64,000 nucleotides of DNA from Distichodus sexfasciatus (Eukaryota; Chordata; Actinopteri; Characiformes; Distichodontidae), in the NCBI GenBank assembly GCA_032718565.1, contig JAVGVS010000160.1:562501-626500 (forward strand). Direction: 5' to 3'. This document shows, in pieces, positions 33,223 to 44,679 of this stretch. A model generated the notes under the pieces. It saw only the letters and a program-made list of their open reading frames with translations, was not told the DNA's origin and did no database searches. How positions within the stretch are numbered: position 1 is the stretch's first letter; every line of letters begins with the position of its first letter. The translations under genes were made by a program, and so were the position numbers.

Positions 33223-33974
33223 AGGCTGGTTAATTTATCCAGTGATGCACTAGTGACTCTGAAAATCTGACTTCAGCAAGGTATTATCCAGACAGATTTT
33301 CATTCTACATGTTTGATTAGATGTTTAATTAATCAAGTGAATCAAATATTAGAGTGAGTCTGTGCTGAAATTTAAATGGTGAGAACAAAACTCTGGACAA
33401 CACCACTACATATCAGTATTAAAGTTATTTGAAGAGGTAAAAATGAGAATTGGGCTGAATAACGACTTGTTGAGGTCAGATTTTCAGAGCTCTGATGCAT
33501 GTAACAGTGTTATCGGTTGTTAGTGTAGGCAGTTCTTTACTTTTAGATAACATGGTCTCACTCCAGTGTTTAAATGTAACTTTGCTACAAGATTTCAGAG
33601 CAAAATTTGAGTAAAAAATTATCTGTGTGGAACATTTCGCAGTTCAATAAAATTTTACTCTGAAGCAAAATAACTATTAAATTGCTAATAATGGTCTTAA
33701 TTCAGCAGGACTGATTATTATTATTATTTTTTTTACTATTTTTAAATGTATTTTCATTAGTTAATTCTCATTGCTATTACAGTGATCCTTATAACTACAC
33801 TATAACCTTTGGTGTCAAATTTGAGAATAAATTTGAGAATAAATAATAAAAGCATGTTTTCAGAATGGCAGGTAGGTTTGAAACTTGACAGCTTATAATG
33901 AGGCCAGTGATGATTAACTGTAGAGCTACAGAATGCACCCTAAAGCCAGTTTAGATTTTTTGACACTTTTTTCT

Positions 33975-34154
33975 GGGCAGTTGGTAATCGGAAGATCGCC
34001 GGTTCAAGTCCTGGAACGGTAAAGGTACCATCCCCAAGCACTGCCAAAAAGCTTCCCACTGCTTCTTCACAGATGGGTGAAATGCAGAGGTCATAATTAG
34101 TTGTGGTGCACTGTGTGCTGTGTTCAAAATGATAATCACTCACTTAAACTGACT
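33975..34154 (+). mobile_element. tRNA-derived SINE, family A (A-box deleted)
   Basis: GGGCAGTTGGTAATCGGAAG runs straight into the B-box region GGTTCAAGTCC, so the middle of the tRNA-like head is missing. It ends ATAATCACTCACTT. It lies between the convergent cep250 and snapc5 3' ends. Confidence 0.85.
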
Positions 34155-34971
34155 TTAACAAATATTTTGTTTAAATTCTACTTTGTGTCCGCCGAAAAAT
34201 CATAAGTGATTCTATGCTCAAATGTTCTTTCTTCGCAGTTATATTCTGAATAAATTCTAATCAATGGTACATTAATAACTTAAAAAAAGAATGACAATCA
34301 AATCTTTAAAAAAATTGATTATTGACAAAGAAATACCATTAAAGAAATAATGTTAGGAATCAAAACATGTTCATTTTACTTTGATTTATTCAAGAACATC
34401 TGTGAATATGGGCACCAGATATAGATTTAAAATTCTGTATTGTGCTTAAATAATTCAAACTAAAGTACAGCACCTTTACAATGTCCCTCATTAAATCCAA
34501 AAGACATGTCTATATATCATTGCCTCCTCAAAAGCATGCACTTCATTCTCACAGATGAAGGTAAATTTGAGCTCAACATAATCATCTCATTACCTAAACA
34601 TCAGAGCCATAACAATGCATTCAACTGCAACACACTTCCGTCTGCCATACTGGCTACATGTAATAATTTCAGTACAGACGTAAGGAAACACGACAGGAAA
34701 ACAGCCTTGTACCTGCAAATCCCAACAACACTGGCTGAGCTTCAGTGTACAGTACAGTCCCAAAAGATGTCTGAGCTTCTATGCTACACAATGGATGGTT
34801 TCTTGGGAGCTTTCATCTATATTCTATAAAACAGTACAATGCAGCATTATCTTCAAGAAAACAACAATCCACTAACACACATTTTGGCATGCCGGTTTGA
34901 ACGTTACGTGTAAATGCGATCATCACTTCTACTTGGTTTTGTGTTACGTAATTGTATACACAAATGTAAAC

Positions 34972-36829
34972 TCAGTAGTCATCTTCCTCTTCTTCGTCTT
35001 CTGCTACCACAATGTTGAGATCATCGTCTCCATCGTCATCCTCTTCCTCTTCTTCCTCCTCCTCCTCCTCTTCCTCCTCCATTTCGTAGTCAGTGGGAGC
35101 ACCCAGGATTAGCTTAGTCTGGTTGATTTCACTCTGATTGTCCGGATTGACTTCAGCCTGTTTGAAAATAGCTTTAAATGTAATTCTGGCAGTCATTCAG
35201 CCCAATTGTGTCATCTGGAAATTCCAGGTAATGGCTCATTATACGTATATTTTAAAAATGACGCTGTATTACGTTTACCTCCGGGGGAGTAATCTCTGCT
35301 GGAGTTTCCTCTGACTGAGCATTAATCAGAGACCTTAGAGCCCCTTCTTCAAACTGGAAAAAATAAAACCAAGCATTTGAACCAGCTTTAAGGGCAGAAA
35401 CGGAAATTCACTTCATACTCCATGCTCCGAAAGCGAAAATGTTACTTACACCAATCAGCCATAACAGTATGATCACCCGACTAATACTGAGTGGAGCTAC
35501 GCAGCAAACTTGTGATGCACTGTGTTCTGATACCCTTAACTAAGATTTTCAGTAGTTTGAGCTACAGTAGCTCTTTTACAGGATCAGACAACATGGAAAA
35601 GCCTTTGCTACCCCCACGTGCATTAGTAACCCATGACCCTGACACCAGTTTTCCTTCCTTGGTTCACTATTGACAAGTTCTGACCACTGCAGACCAAGAA
35701 CATTCCACAAGAGCTACAGTTTCGGAGATGCTCTGACCCAGACGTGTAGCCATCACAATCTGACTCTTGTGAAAGTAGCTCAAATCCTTATACTTGCCAA
35801 TTTTTAATAATTCCAGCATGTCAACTTCAAGGGCAAAATGTTCACTTGCTAAAATATTCAATTCAGCTGTCAGTGGTCATAATGTTATAGCTGATTGGGC
35901 ATTTGATGGTTGATGAGCCATCTATTCATTTACACAGTATCATATTGGAATTAACGTCCACCACTTCAAGAACTGGCAACATACATAATCAACATTCTCC
36001 CCTCAACTTTAGATCTTTTTTTCTTTTTTTTTTGCTTTACTATACATTTTGCTGTGGGACCGTAGGTTATGATGCTCACTGCCCACATCTGGAAGTTGCA
36101 GAGGCTAGCAAGTGAACCTATTCCAGCAGGTGGTCAATCCCAGATAAGACTGATGTATGCAAATGCAAATAATTCTGCAAATAAACTTTATGCATATACA
36201 CCTAATAGGAACATGATCTATATCCGTTGTACCTCTTGGACCTTGCAATGTTCTGACCAGATATTTTTTGATGTTCTGTGTTCATGGTAAAGATCTAATA
36301 GGGATGTTATAGTCTTGAACTTCATTCTCTGGTAAGTTGTACTCCTACAGCTTATATTTTTAAATCATAATTTCATAAAGTTTTAATTTTCCCTGACATT
36401 TGAATGACTTTAAATGACCTTTTTTTCCAGTCAGTCAGTCTTGCATGTTCTGTCTTTTATCACCTTTTGAGTAAGATGTTTTATTTATGTTCTTATTTCC
36501 CCCTTTTTATCTCATCTCTTTGACTGCTGATTAAAGATGACTAACTTGTCCCACTTAATCAGATCACTCAAAACATACAGTACGTTGAAGCAAGAAGTAA
36601 ACAGGATAACAAACTACCATTTAAATTCACACTGAAGACTATGAAGCATCGGTATAAACCCAGAATGCATTTGTGCGAGCAGCAGAGTCTTCCATTTCTA
36701 AGATCAGACTAAAAATGCAAAGACAAGATTAAGTTTTACCTTTAGTCTGTTTAGCTGATCCTGAAGCATGACCTTGATCTTCAGAAGAGTCTCCTCTTCC
36801 TTTTTAAGTTCCTGCAAGCGACTTAACAT
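34972..36829 (-). CDS. snapc5: snRNA-activating protein complex subunit 5 (SNAP19), 3 coding exons
   Basis: Small subunit of SNAPc, which binds the proximal sequence element of snRNA gene promoters for Pol II and Pol III. Coding exons on the minus strand: 36829-36740, 35353-35279, 35157-34972. They total 351 nt or 116 aa (human 98). The start MLSRLQELKKEEETLLK is nearly the same as vertebrate SNAPC5 and forms a leucine-repeat helix. Exon 2 (FEEGALRSLINAQSEETPAE) and the motif SEINQTKLIL are also family features. The protein ends in a Glu/Asp-rich tail from about residue 80, longer than in human. Just upstream of the ATG is an acceptor (TTGTTGCAG on the minus strand, near 36857), so a 5' non-coding exon must lie at higher coordinates. 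A possible polyadenylation signal (AATAAA, minus strand) is at 34385-34390. The gene is convergent with cep250. Confidence 0.93.
35448..35899 (-). mobile_element. Internally deleted Tc1-like transposon in snapc5 intron 1
   Basis: Inverted ends are ACACCAATCAGCCATAACA and its near-complement ending CTGATTGG. A minus-strand frame (35861-35667) keeps the transposase HTH region (LGQSISETVALVECS), but the catalytic core is deleted. It is a different Tc1 lineage from the 10110 element. Confidence 0.85.
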
Positions 36830-36897
36830 GGTGGATAGGCAGATTTACAGCATTTCTGCAACAAAAATCACACGATGACAACTATGGTTAAGAAACA

Positions 36898-37086
36898 TGA
36901 GTCGTTCTCCGTCATTGTAAACACAGCTAAGCACACAGAGCGCCACAAGAAAATGTGACATCTGCATTTGACCCATCCATGGTGGGCAGCATACAGGAGC
37001 AGTTCTTGGGGGCAGTACATTGCTCTGGGACTTGAATCGGCAACCTTTCGATCATGAGGTCAACTCCCTAACTGTTACACTACTGC
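36898..37086 (-). mobile_element. tRNA-derived SINE, family A
   Basis: It has ATCTGCATTTGACCCATCCA and GACTTGAATCGGCAACC, with the tRNA-like head at the right end. It lies just upstream of the snapc5 coding start, in the inferred 5' intron. Confidence 0.82.
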
Positions 37087-37369
37087 ATGTTTGCAATATT
37101 TAACATGCTTTTTTAATTCACACTGGTGGAGAAAGTGGCAGTGCCATTGAAGCCCTTAGTAATAACAACAACAACTATAATAATAATAACTAGAGAGGTA
37201 CATTTTCTGAAGAAACTGTGAGTGGTGCTTGCCGTGGCAAAACTTGGGCCTCAATATTACAATGTTTCCTTCAGTTCTCTGTGAAAAACAACATTTAAAC
37301 TGCTGGTATAGCAGTGATATGACAATAAGACAATATTGCTTCTATTCATATTGGTAATCATGTTAAGAG

Positions 37370-38290
37370 CAAAATGCTAATATAGTCAGCATAATGCTAG
37401 CAACATGCTAATATAGTTAGCATAATGCTAGCAACATGCTAAGCACTCTAGCATCATGATAGCGACATTCTAAAGCTGTTGCTAGCAAAATGCTAATATA
37501 GTTAGCATAATGCTAGCAACATGCTAATCAGCTAAACGTCATGCTAGCAACATGCTAAGCACTCTAGCATCATGTTAGAGACATTCTAATGATGTTGCTA
37601 GCAACATGCTAATATAGTTAGCATAATCCTGGCAACATGCTAATCAGCCAAACGTCATGCTAGCAACATGCTAAGCACTCTAGCATCATGTTAGAGACAT
37701 TCTAATTCCTAATGAAGTTGCTAGCAGGCAGCTAATATAGTTAGCATAATGCTAGCAACATGTTAGCTAAGCGTCATGCTAGCAACATACTTCAATCACA
37801 CTAGCATCATGCTAGGGCATGCTACACATGTTATTAGCGGAATGTTAATATAGTTAGCATAATGCTAGCGGAATGCTAATATCATTAGCATCATACTTTA
37901 TGCGATGCTAATATAATTAACATAGCAGCTAGCAGCATGCTAATATTATTGGCTTAATGCTAACAACATGCTAGCGTGTTAGCATCATGTTAACAGCATT
38001 CTAATGATGTTGTTGGCAACATGCTAATATAGTTAGCATAATGCTGGCAACATGCTAATCAGCTAAACGTCATGCTATCACACTAGCGTCATGCTCGGGC
38101 ATGCTACACATGTTATTAGCAAAACCACTAATATAGTTAGCATAATGCTAGCAAAATGCTAGCATTGTTAGCATCATGCTAACCATGCTAGCCACGTGCT
38201 AATATAATTAGCATAAAACTGTAAAATGCTAATATTAGCATCATGCTAGCAACTATGCTAATTGTGTTAGCATCATGCTAACAACATGCA
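37370..38290. repeat. ATGCTAGC satellite with ~115-bp higher-order period
   Basis: Dozens of short words (ATGCTAGCAACATGCTAA, AGTTAGCATAATGCTAGC) fill about 0.9 kb. GTTAGCATAA recurs at about 37416, 37501, 37617, 37740 and 37853, giving a longer unit of roughly 113-123 bp. The words are close to palindromic (GCTAGC). This repeat type is known from fish genomes. Confidence 0.93.
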
Positions 38291-38339
38291 ATAAGAAGGG
38301 TTGCTAGGCGTGAAAGCATGAGCATCATAAATAAATGTG

Positions 38340-38840
38340 AAAGACTGATTAGTTGCTAGTGTTGCCCTGTTAAGTAATATCCCCACCTCTTTACAAGAAG
38401 TCATACCACCCCATTCCCGAATGAGCACTGGTGCACCACCTCTTTCATGGGTCTACAAAACAAACGGTACAGGAAAAGAGAGTTCTGGCATAAAATCCAC
38501 ATTCTAAGTCAATAGGGCAGCTTTGGGGTCTCTTGTGCCCCAGGGTAAAACCTATACCCTCTTCACGGGGTATGTTCTGACACAGGTTGCAAACTTCTTC
38601 AAATGTGGTAGATTTGACCTTTCTACAAAATTCCCTCTCTGCGCTACAGTCCGTCAAAGTTGGTCTCAATGTTAAGTCTATGGGACTTTTGGGGGCGGAT
38701 AGCACCCCTGCGAACGTTAACCACCCACCCCTAAAGTCATAGCACCCCATTCCCGATTAAAGAGCGCGCGATTAAAATACCATTCGTGGGTCTACGACAA
38801 ACGATGCGGGATAGTTGCGCCAAACTTTTATCGCGGAGGA
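38340..38840 (-). repeat. Composite repeat with 336-bp internal duplication and open frame
   Basis: TCATACCACCCCATTCCCGA (38401) recurs as TCATAGCACCCCATTCCCGA (38737), and the next 90 bp (TTCATGGGTCTACAA against TTCGTGGGTCTACGA) are also related. The window therefore shows about 1.25 copies of a ~336-bp monomer. A minus-strand frame (38750-38445, 101 codons, with eight Cys) spans one monomer. I recall this repeat type as frequent beside ATGCTAGC arrays in fish. Coding status is unproven. Confidence 0.7.
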
Positions 38841-38847
38841 AGAAGAT

Positions 38848-38896
38848 TAGAATAATAATAATAATAAGCCTGAGGTAACAATAGTAGTGCTTTGGC

Positions 38897-38938
<42 letters not shown>

Positions 38939-38966
38939 GAAGAAGAAGAAGAAGAAGAAGAAGAAT
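38848..38966. repeat. (AAT)n followed by (AAG)n microsatellite
   Basis: A short AAT run is followed by about 13 AAT units (38898-38936) and then about 10 AAG units. It closes the composite repeat. Confidence 0.92.
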
Positions 38967-38971
38967 GTATT

Positions 38972-39123
38972 TGCATAATATATAATTAAGAATCGTTTCT
39001 TAATGGACATAAAGTCAGACTGTATTAGAGATGCAAAACGTGCAACTACATAATATATAATTAAGCATTATTTAACATTATTTGGACATATAGTCAGACT
39101 GCATTGGAGATGAAAAACGTGCA
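38972..39123. repeat. Imperfect tandem duplication, ~74-bp unit
   Basis: CATAATATATAATTAAG...GTCAGACTG...AAAACGTGCA occurs twice in a row (about 38976-39046 and 39050-39122) with a few substitutions and small indels. Confidence 0.85.
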
Positions 39124-39299
39124 GCATCATTGTCCAAAAGTAACGGCATTCTGTGGATTATTATTTGCATATGTGATCATTTTTATGTACTTTTTTTTCT
39201 AAAAGCAAACCTTAATTTCACACCCATCATAAGAACAATTTATGAGGTAAAACAGAACTCAAATATTTATCGTGAAAACGTTTTCAACAAGCTATTCAA

Positions 39300-39570
39300 A
39301 CCCACCTGAGAATTTCTTTCTCCAGCTACGGAGCTTACAGCAGTCGAACGAATCTTTGACGTTTGACGTCAAACCTAACGCGGACTATCAGCTCGCGCAC
39401 ACGGTAAGCCCGCGCGCCGCTCTCTACGTGATCTCGGCGCGCGCAAGCGTCATGTTTGTGTGGAAGAGGCTTCACTTTCTCCCAGAAACCACCGGAAACA
39501 AAATGTACCAGGAACCGTCACATGCGACGAGCCGCGCATGCGCCGCGAAGAGGCTCGTCTGAAAACGAAA
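39300..39570 (-). promoter_or_regulatory. snapc5: CpG-rich promoter-like region, probably snapc5
   Basis: It is dense in CpG against an AT-rich background. It contains the palindromic CRE TGACGTCA (39364-39371), an ETS-type ACCGGAAA near 39491 and an NRF1-type GCGCATGCGC (39534-39543). On the minus strand CTCAG|GTGGGT at about 39304 is a plausible donor for the missing snapc5 5' exon. It could also serve an unseen plus-strand transcript. Confidence 0.55.
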
Positions 39571-41496
39571 CTCTAGAATATAACGCTACAATGATGGTTT
39601 AAAGGGTTCCTTTTAATACACAGAAACGTGGCCAGTTTCAATTTAGAACTGCAATTTTTATCGTACCCTCGTAAAAAAAATAAAATAATAAAATAAAGGT
39701 TACAGATAGGCTATACTCTTTTAAGTTGTGATTACGTTCCAATTATTTAACGCGACTTTTATTTTGGAGGGGAAAAGTAACGTTTATGAGTAACACCATA
39801 ACTGGTCCAAATTTTCTGTGACAAAAACACGTAGTTGTATAAAGACGTAATAAATACTACTTCAATTAATAAATAAATCAATCAGAATACATTCTATTTA
39901 GACGCGACCTTCTGGTCATACATGATTAGTAAACATGATATAAATGTGAGCGAATCTGTGAACACGCTTAATTATTGCTTGAATAATTTCCATAAATTCA
40001 AATTTAAACTAGGGCCGAATCGCAAATCTTTCCTGCCCAGTGTGCTTGATTGTCAGATTGGGTCACGTAACAATCAAGAAATATTTATAAAGCTGACTAA
40101 ATGTCATGTTTCTTTCCAAACACTTAATTAATGTGTAATTTAAAAGAATCTGTGAAAAGCAAATGATGTAGTTTCCTAAGTTCTTAACGTATGTGGATTA
40201 GAACAACAGTGGAGGAAACGAAATTAGCATACAAACCATACACAGTGCAAACAACTCTATGTGATGTTATGTTTCCTTAATAAATCCGTGGTTAGCTTTT
40301 TGAATAAAGTTTTAAAGCTCTCCTTTATTTTGGCATATTTTGTATGATTATAATTTTTAAAAATATATATAATGTAATTTGGTGTATTTTAATGAACTTA
40401 ATAATTTGATGTCTATATTATAGTAATGCCTGCCCTCGTGCGGTAGAACAGGGTATAACACTTTCCCGCCTCCCAGATAATCATAATTCTCTTAATTCAT
40501 CAGCTGATTTTAGGAGATACATTTCTGGCTGAATTTCACCACAGTACATAAGTGAGCAATGTTCACTTTTTAGCTCTAGAAAAGCAACAGTGTTCTTCCT
40601 GTCAACTTCCTCAGACATCCTGTCATGTTTATGAACCAAAAATTATTAGATTTACGCTTGCTCTATAAAACTACCTGCCACTGACTGTTGTTCTGCTCAT
40701 GAACTCACATACTCCAGTCTTTCTGCCTTTTGATTTTTTCCAAGAAACCTTTTTCAACTTCACCATAATACCATATCTTAAAAATATTTTATTTATGGTT
40801 AAAGCATGTGCTTTAATACCTAGTAATTTATCCAGTTCTAAATAAGCACATTATTTAATGCCCTGCTGTCTATACCATATCCATCAAATGCACACATTAC
40901 TTTCAGGTTACACTGAATATATACATTTGTCCAGTTTGCAAAATGCTAAATGCAAATGCAAAAAAAAATCTGCAAAAATGTTTGTTTAGCCCTAACCCTA
41001 ATTCTCAGGTGCACCTGGAAGAACTGATCCTAGGTTCATGATACTCAGGTTCATGCTATTTCTTTATGCCATTTTCATGCTTGAATTCCATCTTGTGCTA
41101 AATAACCTTCACAGCTGAGTTGCATTATTTATGTCTATAAAATAGTAAGCAAATAATTTATATGTACAGAAAGTCAACACAAATTAAAATTGTGCCTCAG
41201 GTTCATTTTATTGCTTTATATTTATTGCTAAATACCTTCACAGCTGCGTTGCATTGTTTTATCTCTCACTTAGTCTAGCCAGGCATCCGAGAATGTGTGA
41301 TGTCATGTTAAAGAGGGAAATTTCAGAAAACGCATTGCTCTCAACTTTTATCATTGTGGACGATCACAACATGCGATTGTTGTGAGTTTCAGGTTAAAAA
41401 AAAGATGCCCTGGCATCAGCTCGCGTGCAGCGATAAACATGGGACGGCCTGATAAGGTCTTCTGTTAAGAGGGATGGGATAAGAAAGGGAGACCTA
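39571..41496. other. AT-rich spacer
   Basis: No supported gene, RNA or clear transposon. Around 41335-41480 there is a GC-richer non-repetitive patch. Confidence 0.5.
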
Positions 41497-41878
41497 CCAG
41501 TATTGGAGAGTAGCTAATTACAAATACCCACAATACTAAGTTGGCTCAATTTTTAGTAGCTTTAAGAGTAACATTCCTTTTTTTTTAGAAATAGCGATGC
41601 AGCCTCACAAGACCTTATATCATTACAAAAGAAAGTACATTTTTTTTCTCATTACAAAGACAGGTGTTTTGCAACTATCAGATGTTTCTGGCTGGTGGTG
41701 ACCTTTTGGTTTAGAATTGGCAGTAGCTTAAATGTAATTAGCCACTTTTCCTCTGAAGCTTATAGTGTAGCCAACTACTATGTTAAAACAGTCGCTTGTC
41801 TGTAGGTTAGCTGCTTTAAATAATAGGTAGCTTGTAATTTGAAAAGCAACTGTTTAAAAATAGCTTCCCCATCACTGC
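41497..41878 (-). mobile_element. GTAGCTA-rich DNA element, copy 3
   Basis: Reverse-orientation relative of 42265-42952. On the minus strand it begins CAGTGATGGGGAAGC, followed by AAGCTACC- and GTAGTTGGCTAC-type words. It is truncated. Confidence 0.6.
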
Positions 41879-42264
41879 ATCCTTCTGCATACAGCCTTAG
41901 GTGAGGTCACCGAGTTCACGTCGATGGGTTTTACATTTTGGCCTGTGACTTGAATGATAGGCGCAGGAGATGAAGATCAGCTCTGATAACACCAGCCGGG
42001 CCAAACTCCCCAAGTCCTGGGTCACGTTCAACTCTCCCTGACTCTGCCACATGGCGGATTTGTGTGTGTGTGTGTGTGCATGTGCTGTAGGATGTAACTG
42101 GATCTTTTCAAGTGAGCAGGGGAAGCCCATGTTGCCACTATGTGGAATCAGAAGCTATCAGTACAGAGCCTGAACCCGAAGACCACAGCTGCCAATTTCC
42201 GTCTCAGACATGAAATATGACATGAAGTGCTTGATTTTGTGGCCATACACATTTCTTCCCTATG

Positions 42265-42952
42265 CAATGTTGGGGAAGGTACTTCTAAATGGTAGCTTTC
42301 CAACAAGCTACTTACGATTAAAAGTAGCTAAGCTACAGCCAAGCTACTGTCTCAATATTGTAGTAAGCCACAGTACTAGCTATATCATCCAGTAACACTT
42401 AATATTTGTACTGTAGGATTATTTTGAAGCAAATTAATAAAAACTACTATGTTAAACATCAAATATGACATTAAAATAATAGGAAAACCTATATTTTAAC
42501 CATTTAATCAAATCACAATAAGGTATTGATGACATTTTGGAGGTAAAGAGTGTTTTGATTTTTGGCTTCCATAAATTACACTCAAATGTGCTGTCTGTTT
42601 CACCTTTCAGAGTCATACATTTGTTTAAATATGATATAAGATAGATTCTTGCTTCCATCTTCACCAAGATGGACTCTCGGATTCTCCGACTCCGTCTTGC
42701 AGCTGCCAAGAGCACACTGTGAAACAACGAGCAGGCACGGCAGCCTATCAGATTCCACTTCTGTGAATTCAACATCAATCAGAACCACCTGGGAGTTTAA
42801 AAAATGCCTGTCTTTGCAACGAGAGAAAAATAATGGGTTTTGCATTTTGCCACAACATTGCTATTCCAGTAAATAAAAATAGCTGAAAAAGCTAAAAGTA
42901 GCTTTGCTACTGATATGGTACTGAAAAAAAAGTTAAGGTATTAGCATCTCTA
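42265..42952 (+). mobile_element. GTAGCTA-rich DNA element, copy 1
   Basis: It starts CAATGTTGGGGAAGGTACTT and ends AAAGTAGCTTTGCTACTGAT...TAGCATCTCTAAT. It aligns through its length with the pieces of copy 2 (48161-49562), for example CAGAGTCATAC and CCACTTCTGTGAATTCAA. It contains no intact transposase. Confidence 0.75.
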
Positions 42953-43429
42953 ATTTTAGTTACCTCCAAACCCTATGTACATGTATGAGCGTAGACACAC
43001 TCAGGCTTCTCACGATAGGCTTGGCAAAGGGGCAGGCGAGATTGCACGGGGGACTAATCAACAGATATCAATCTCTGTCTCCCAGAGCCCCCAGTTGCCC
43101 TCTCCTTGTCATCACGGAGGCCGGTCTGGGTGCTAGGGTGCATTTTCTCACAGTCAGACATCTCCACGGGCCGCCTGAGGAACCACAGCAGCTGAAGATT
43201 GGCCATCGTCGCTGCCATTGCCTCCGCTGTCACCTCCGCCTCCGCTTTGGGTCCGTTTGATGGTACTGTCTGCCTGTGGAATGTAGAGACGGGTGTGGGG
43301 ACAGAGGGGCCCTACAGAAGGGAGCTTGCAGAAGGAGGAGGAGAAAGAAAGCGGGAGGGGGAGGCATGAGGAGCAGCGAGCCCGCAGAATTGACCTTTGG
43401 CTCTGGAGTCAGGAAGTTATGACTCAATT

Positions 43430-43580
43430 TTCAGCAAGAAAGGGAGGAGAGAGGCAGAGAGAGTGAGGGGAAAAGAAGGTAGGGAGGGAAAGAAACGTAT
43501 AGATGCCAAGACACAGAAGGAAAGAATTTGAAAGAGAGAGAGGAGGGAATGGGAGGGAGGAATGAAGAGAAACAGAGCAC
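43430..43580. repeat. Purine-rich tract
   Basis: The plus strand is almost all A and G (GGGAGGAGAGAGGCAGAGAG type). I see no gene in the flanking 42953-44392 stretch. Confidence 0.7.
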
Positions 43581-44389
43581 TTTCTTTTGGAGAGGCTGCT
43601 AATGAGTGTCCCCAACCTCTTGACACTATAACTGTAAAAAAAAAAAAAAGGGTTCTGTTCATCCCATCAGAAACAACATTTTAAAAAAATTTGTTTTTTA
43701 CAATGTCTAGCATTTCCACCTTTCTGGGATCAACTTGAACAGCATCAGCTTACGCTGTGCCTTCTCTGCAAATAATGAATGATTTTATTAACAAGTGAGG
43801 AAACAAAACTAATGTGTGATTTAAAAACGTGACCTGGGCTTATCAGGATGTTTCTGCTTGAGGCAGTGATGGTGGGAAGATCCCTGTGCTGCAAGGAAGA
43901 GGAAAAGTATGTGTGTGGCGTCTCCAGGCTCTTTGTTTTCAGAGCCCTGCCTCAACCTTCACCTTTCCTGTCCAGTCAGCCCCCCCTCAGCACTTTCGGC
44001 TGCATGCGTGTTGGGCCGCACACATTTGATATCAGACTAGCGCACACTTTAAGAAAGTACGCCCATTTACGCACGTACGCAGTCCCATAGGGCATGAATT
44101 CCCTACTAGGAAGACAAGCTTTAATTTTGCAGCACGTTATGCACGATTGCTGACAAACAAATATTTAAATCATGTTCAGATGCACATAAATGGAATAATC
44201 CTGAGGTTCAGGAAACATAATATTTAAATATATAAAGGAGAAATGCTAAAGGCTGTTTGTAGATGTTTCTGCTGATATGTGACCTAGCTGTTAAACTGTG
44301 AGATGGTCAATTAATGTTAATCTCACGACAGGAAGAATGCTATTCTCAAGAAATGCAATAGCAGAGTTTTTCCTAATTTTGGCTCCCTC

Positions 44390-44675
44390 CTCATGGCCAA
44401 AATTGGACAAAACCCTAAGCGCACAATGGTGAAGCCCATCTGGAATCAATAGGGAATGATAACCGTAATGGCGGTGACCACTTGTGGTCAAAATAGGAAA
44501 TGACAACCTTAACGGTGGTGCCCCTTGAGGCCAAAATTGGGAATAACAACCTTAATGGTTAAAATAGGGAATGATAACATAAACAGTGCAATAGTGCCAC
44601 CTTCTTGTGGTGAAAATAGGGAATGACAACCCTAATGGTGGTGGTGCTCCCTTGTAGCCAAAATAGGAAACTACA
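44390..44675. repeat. Diverged minisatellite, ~46-bp unit
   Basis: Copies of (G)GCCAAAATAGGGAATGACAA begin at about 44395, 44441, 44487, 44529, 44557, 44609 and 44657, often separated by CTTAATGGTGGTG. A single reverse-orientation copy is at about 59785-59860. Confidence 0.82.
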
Positions 44676-44679
44676 ATTT

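Noticed and set aside
37370..38290. CRISPR-like array
   Set aside because: The repeats have no unique spacers, and the sequence is a eukaryotic satellite.
38737..39010. Poly-Ser/Ile and poly-Phe/Tyr frames
   Set aside because: Direct translation of AAT and AAG microsatellites.
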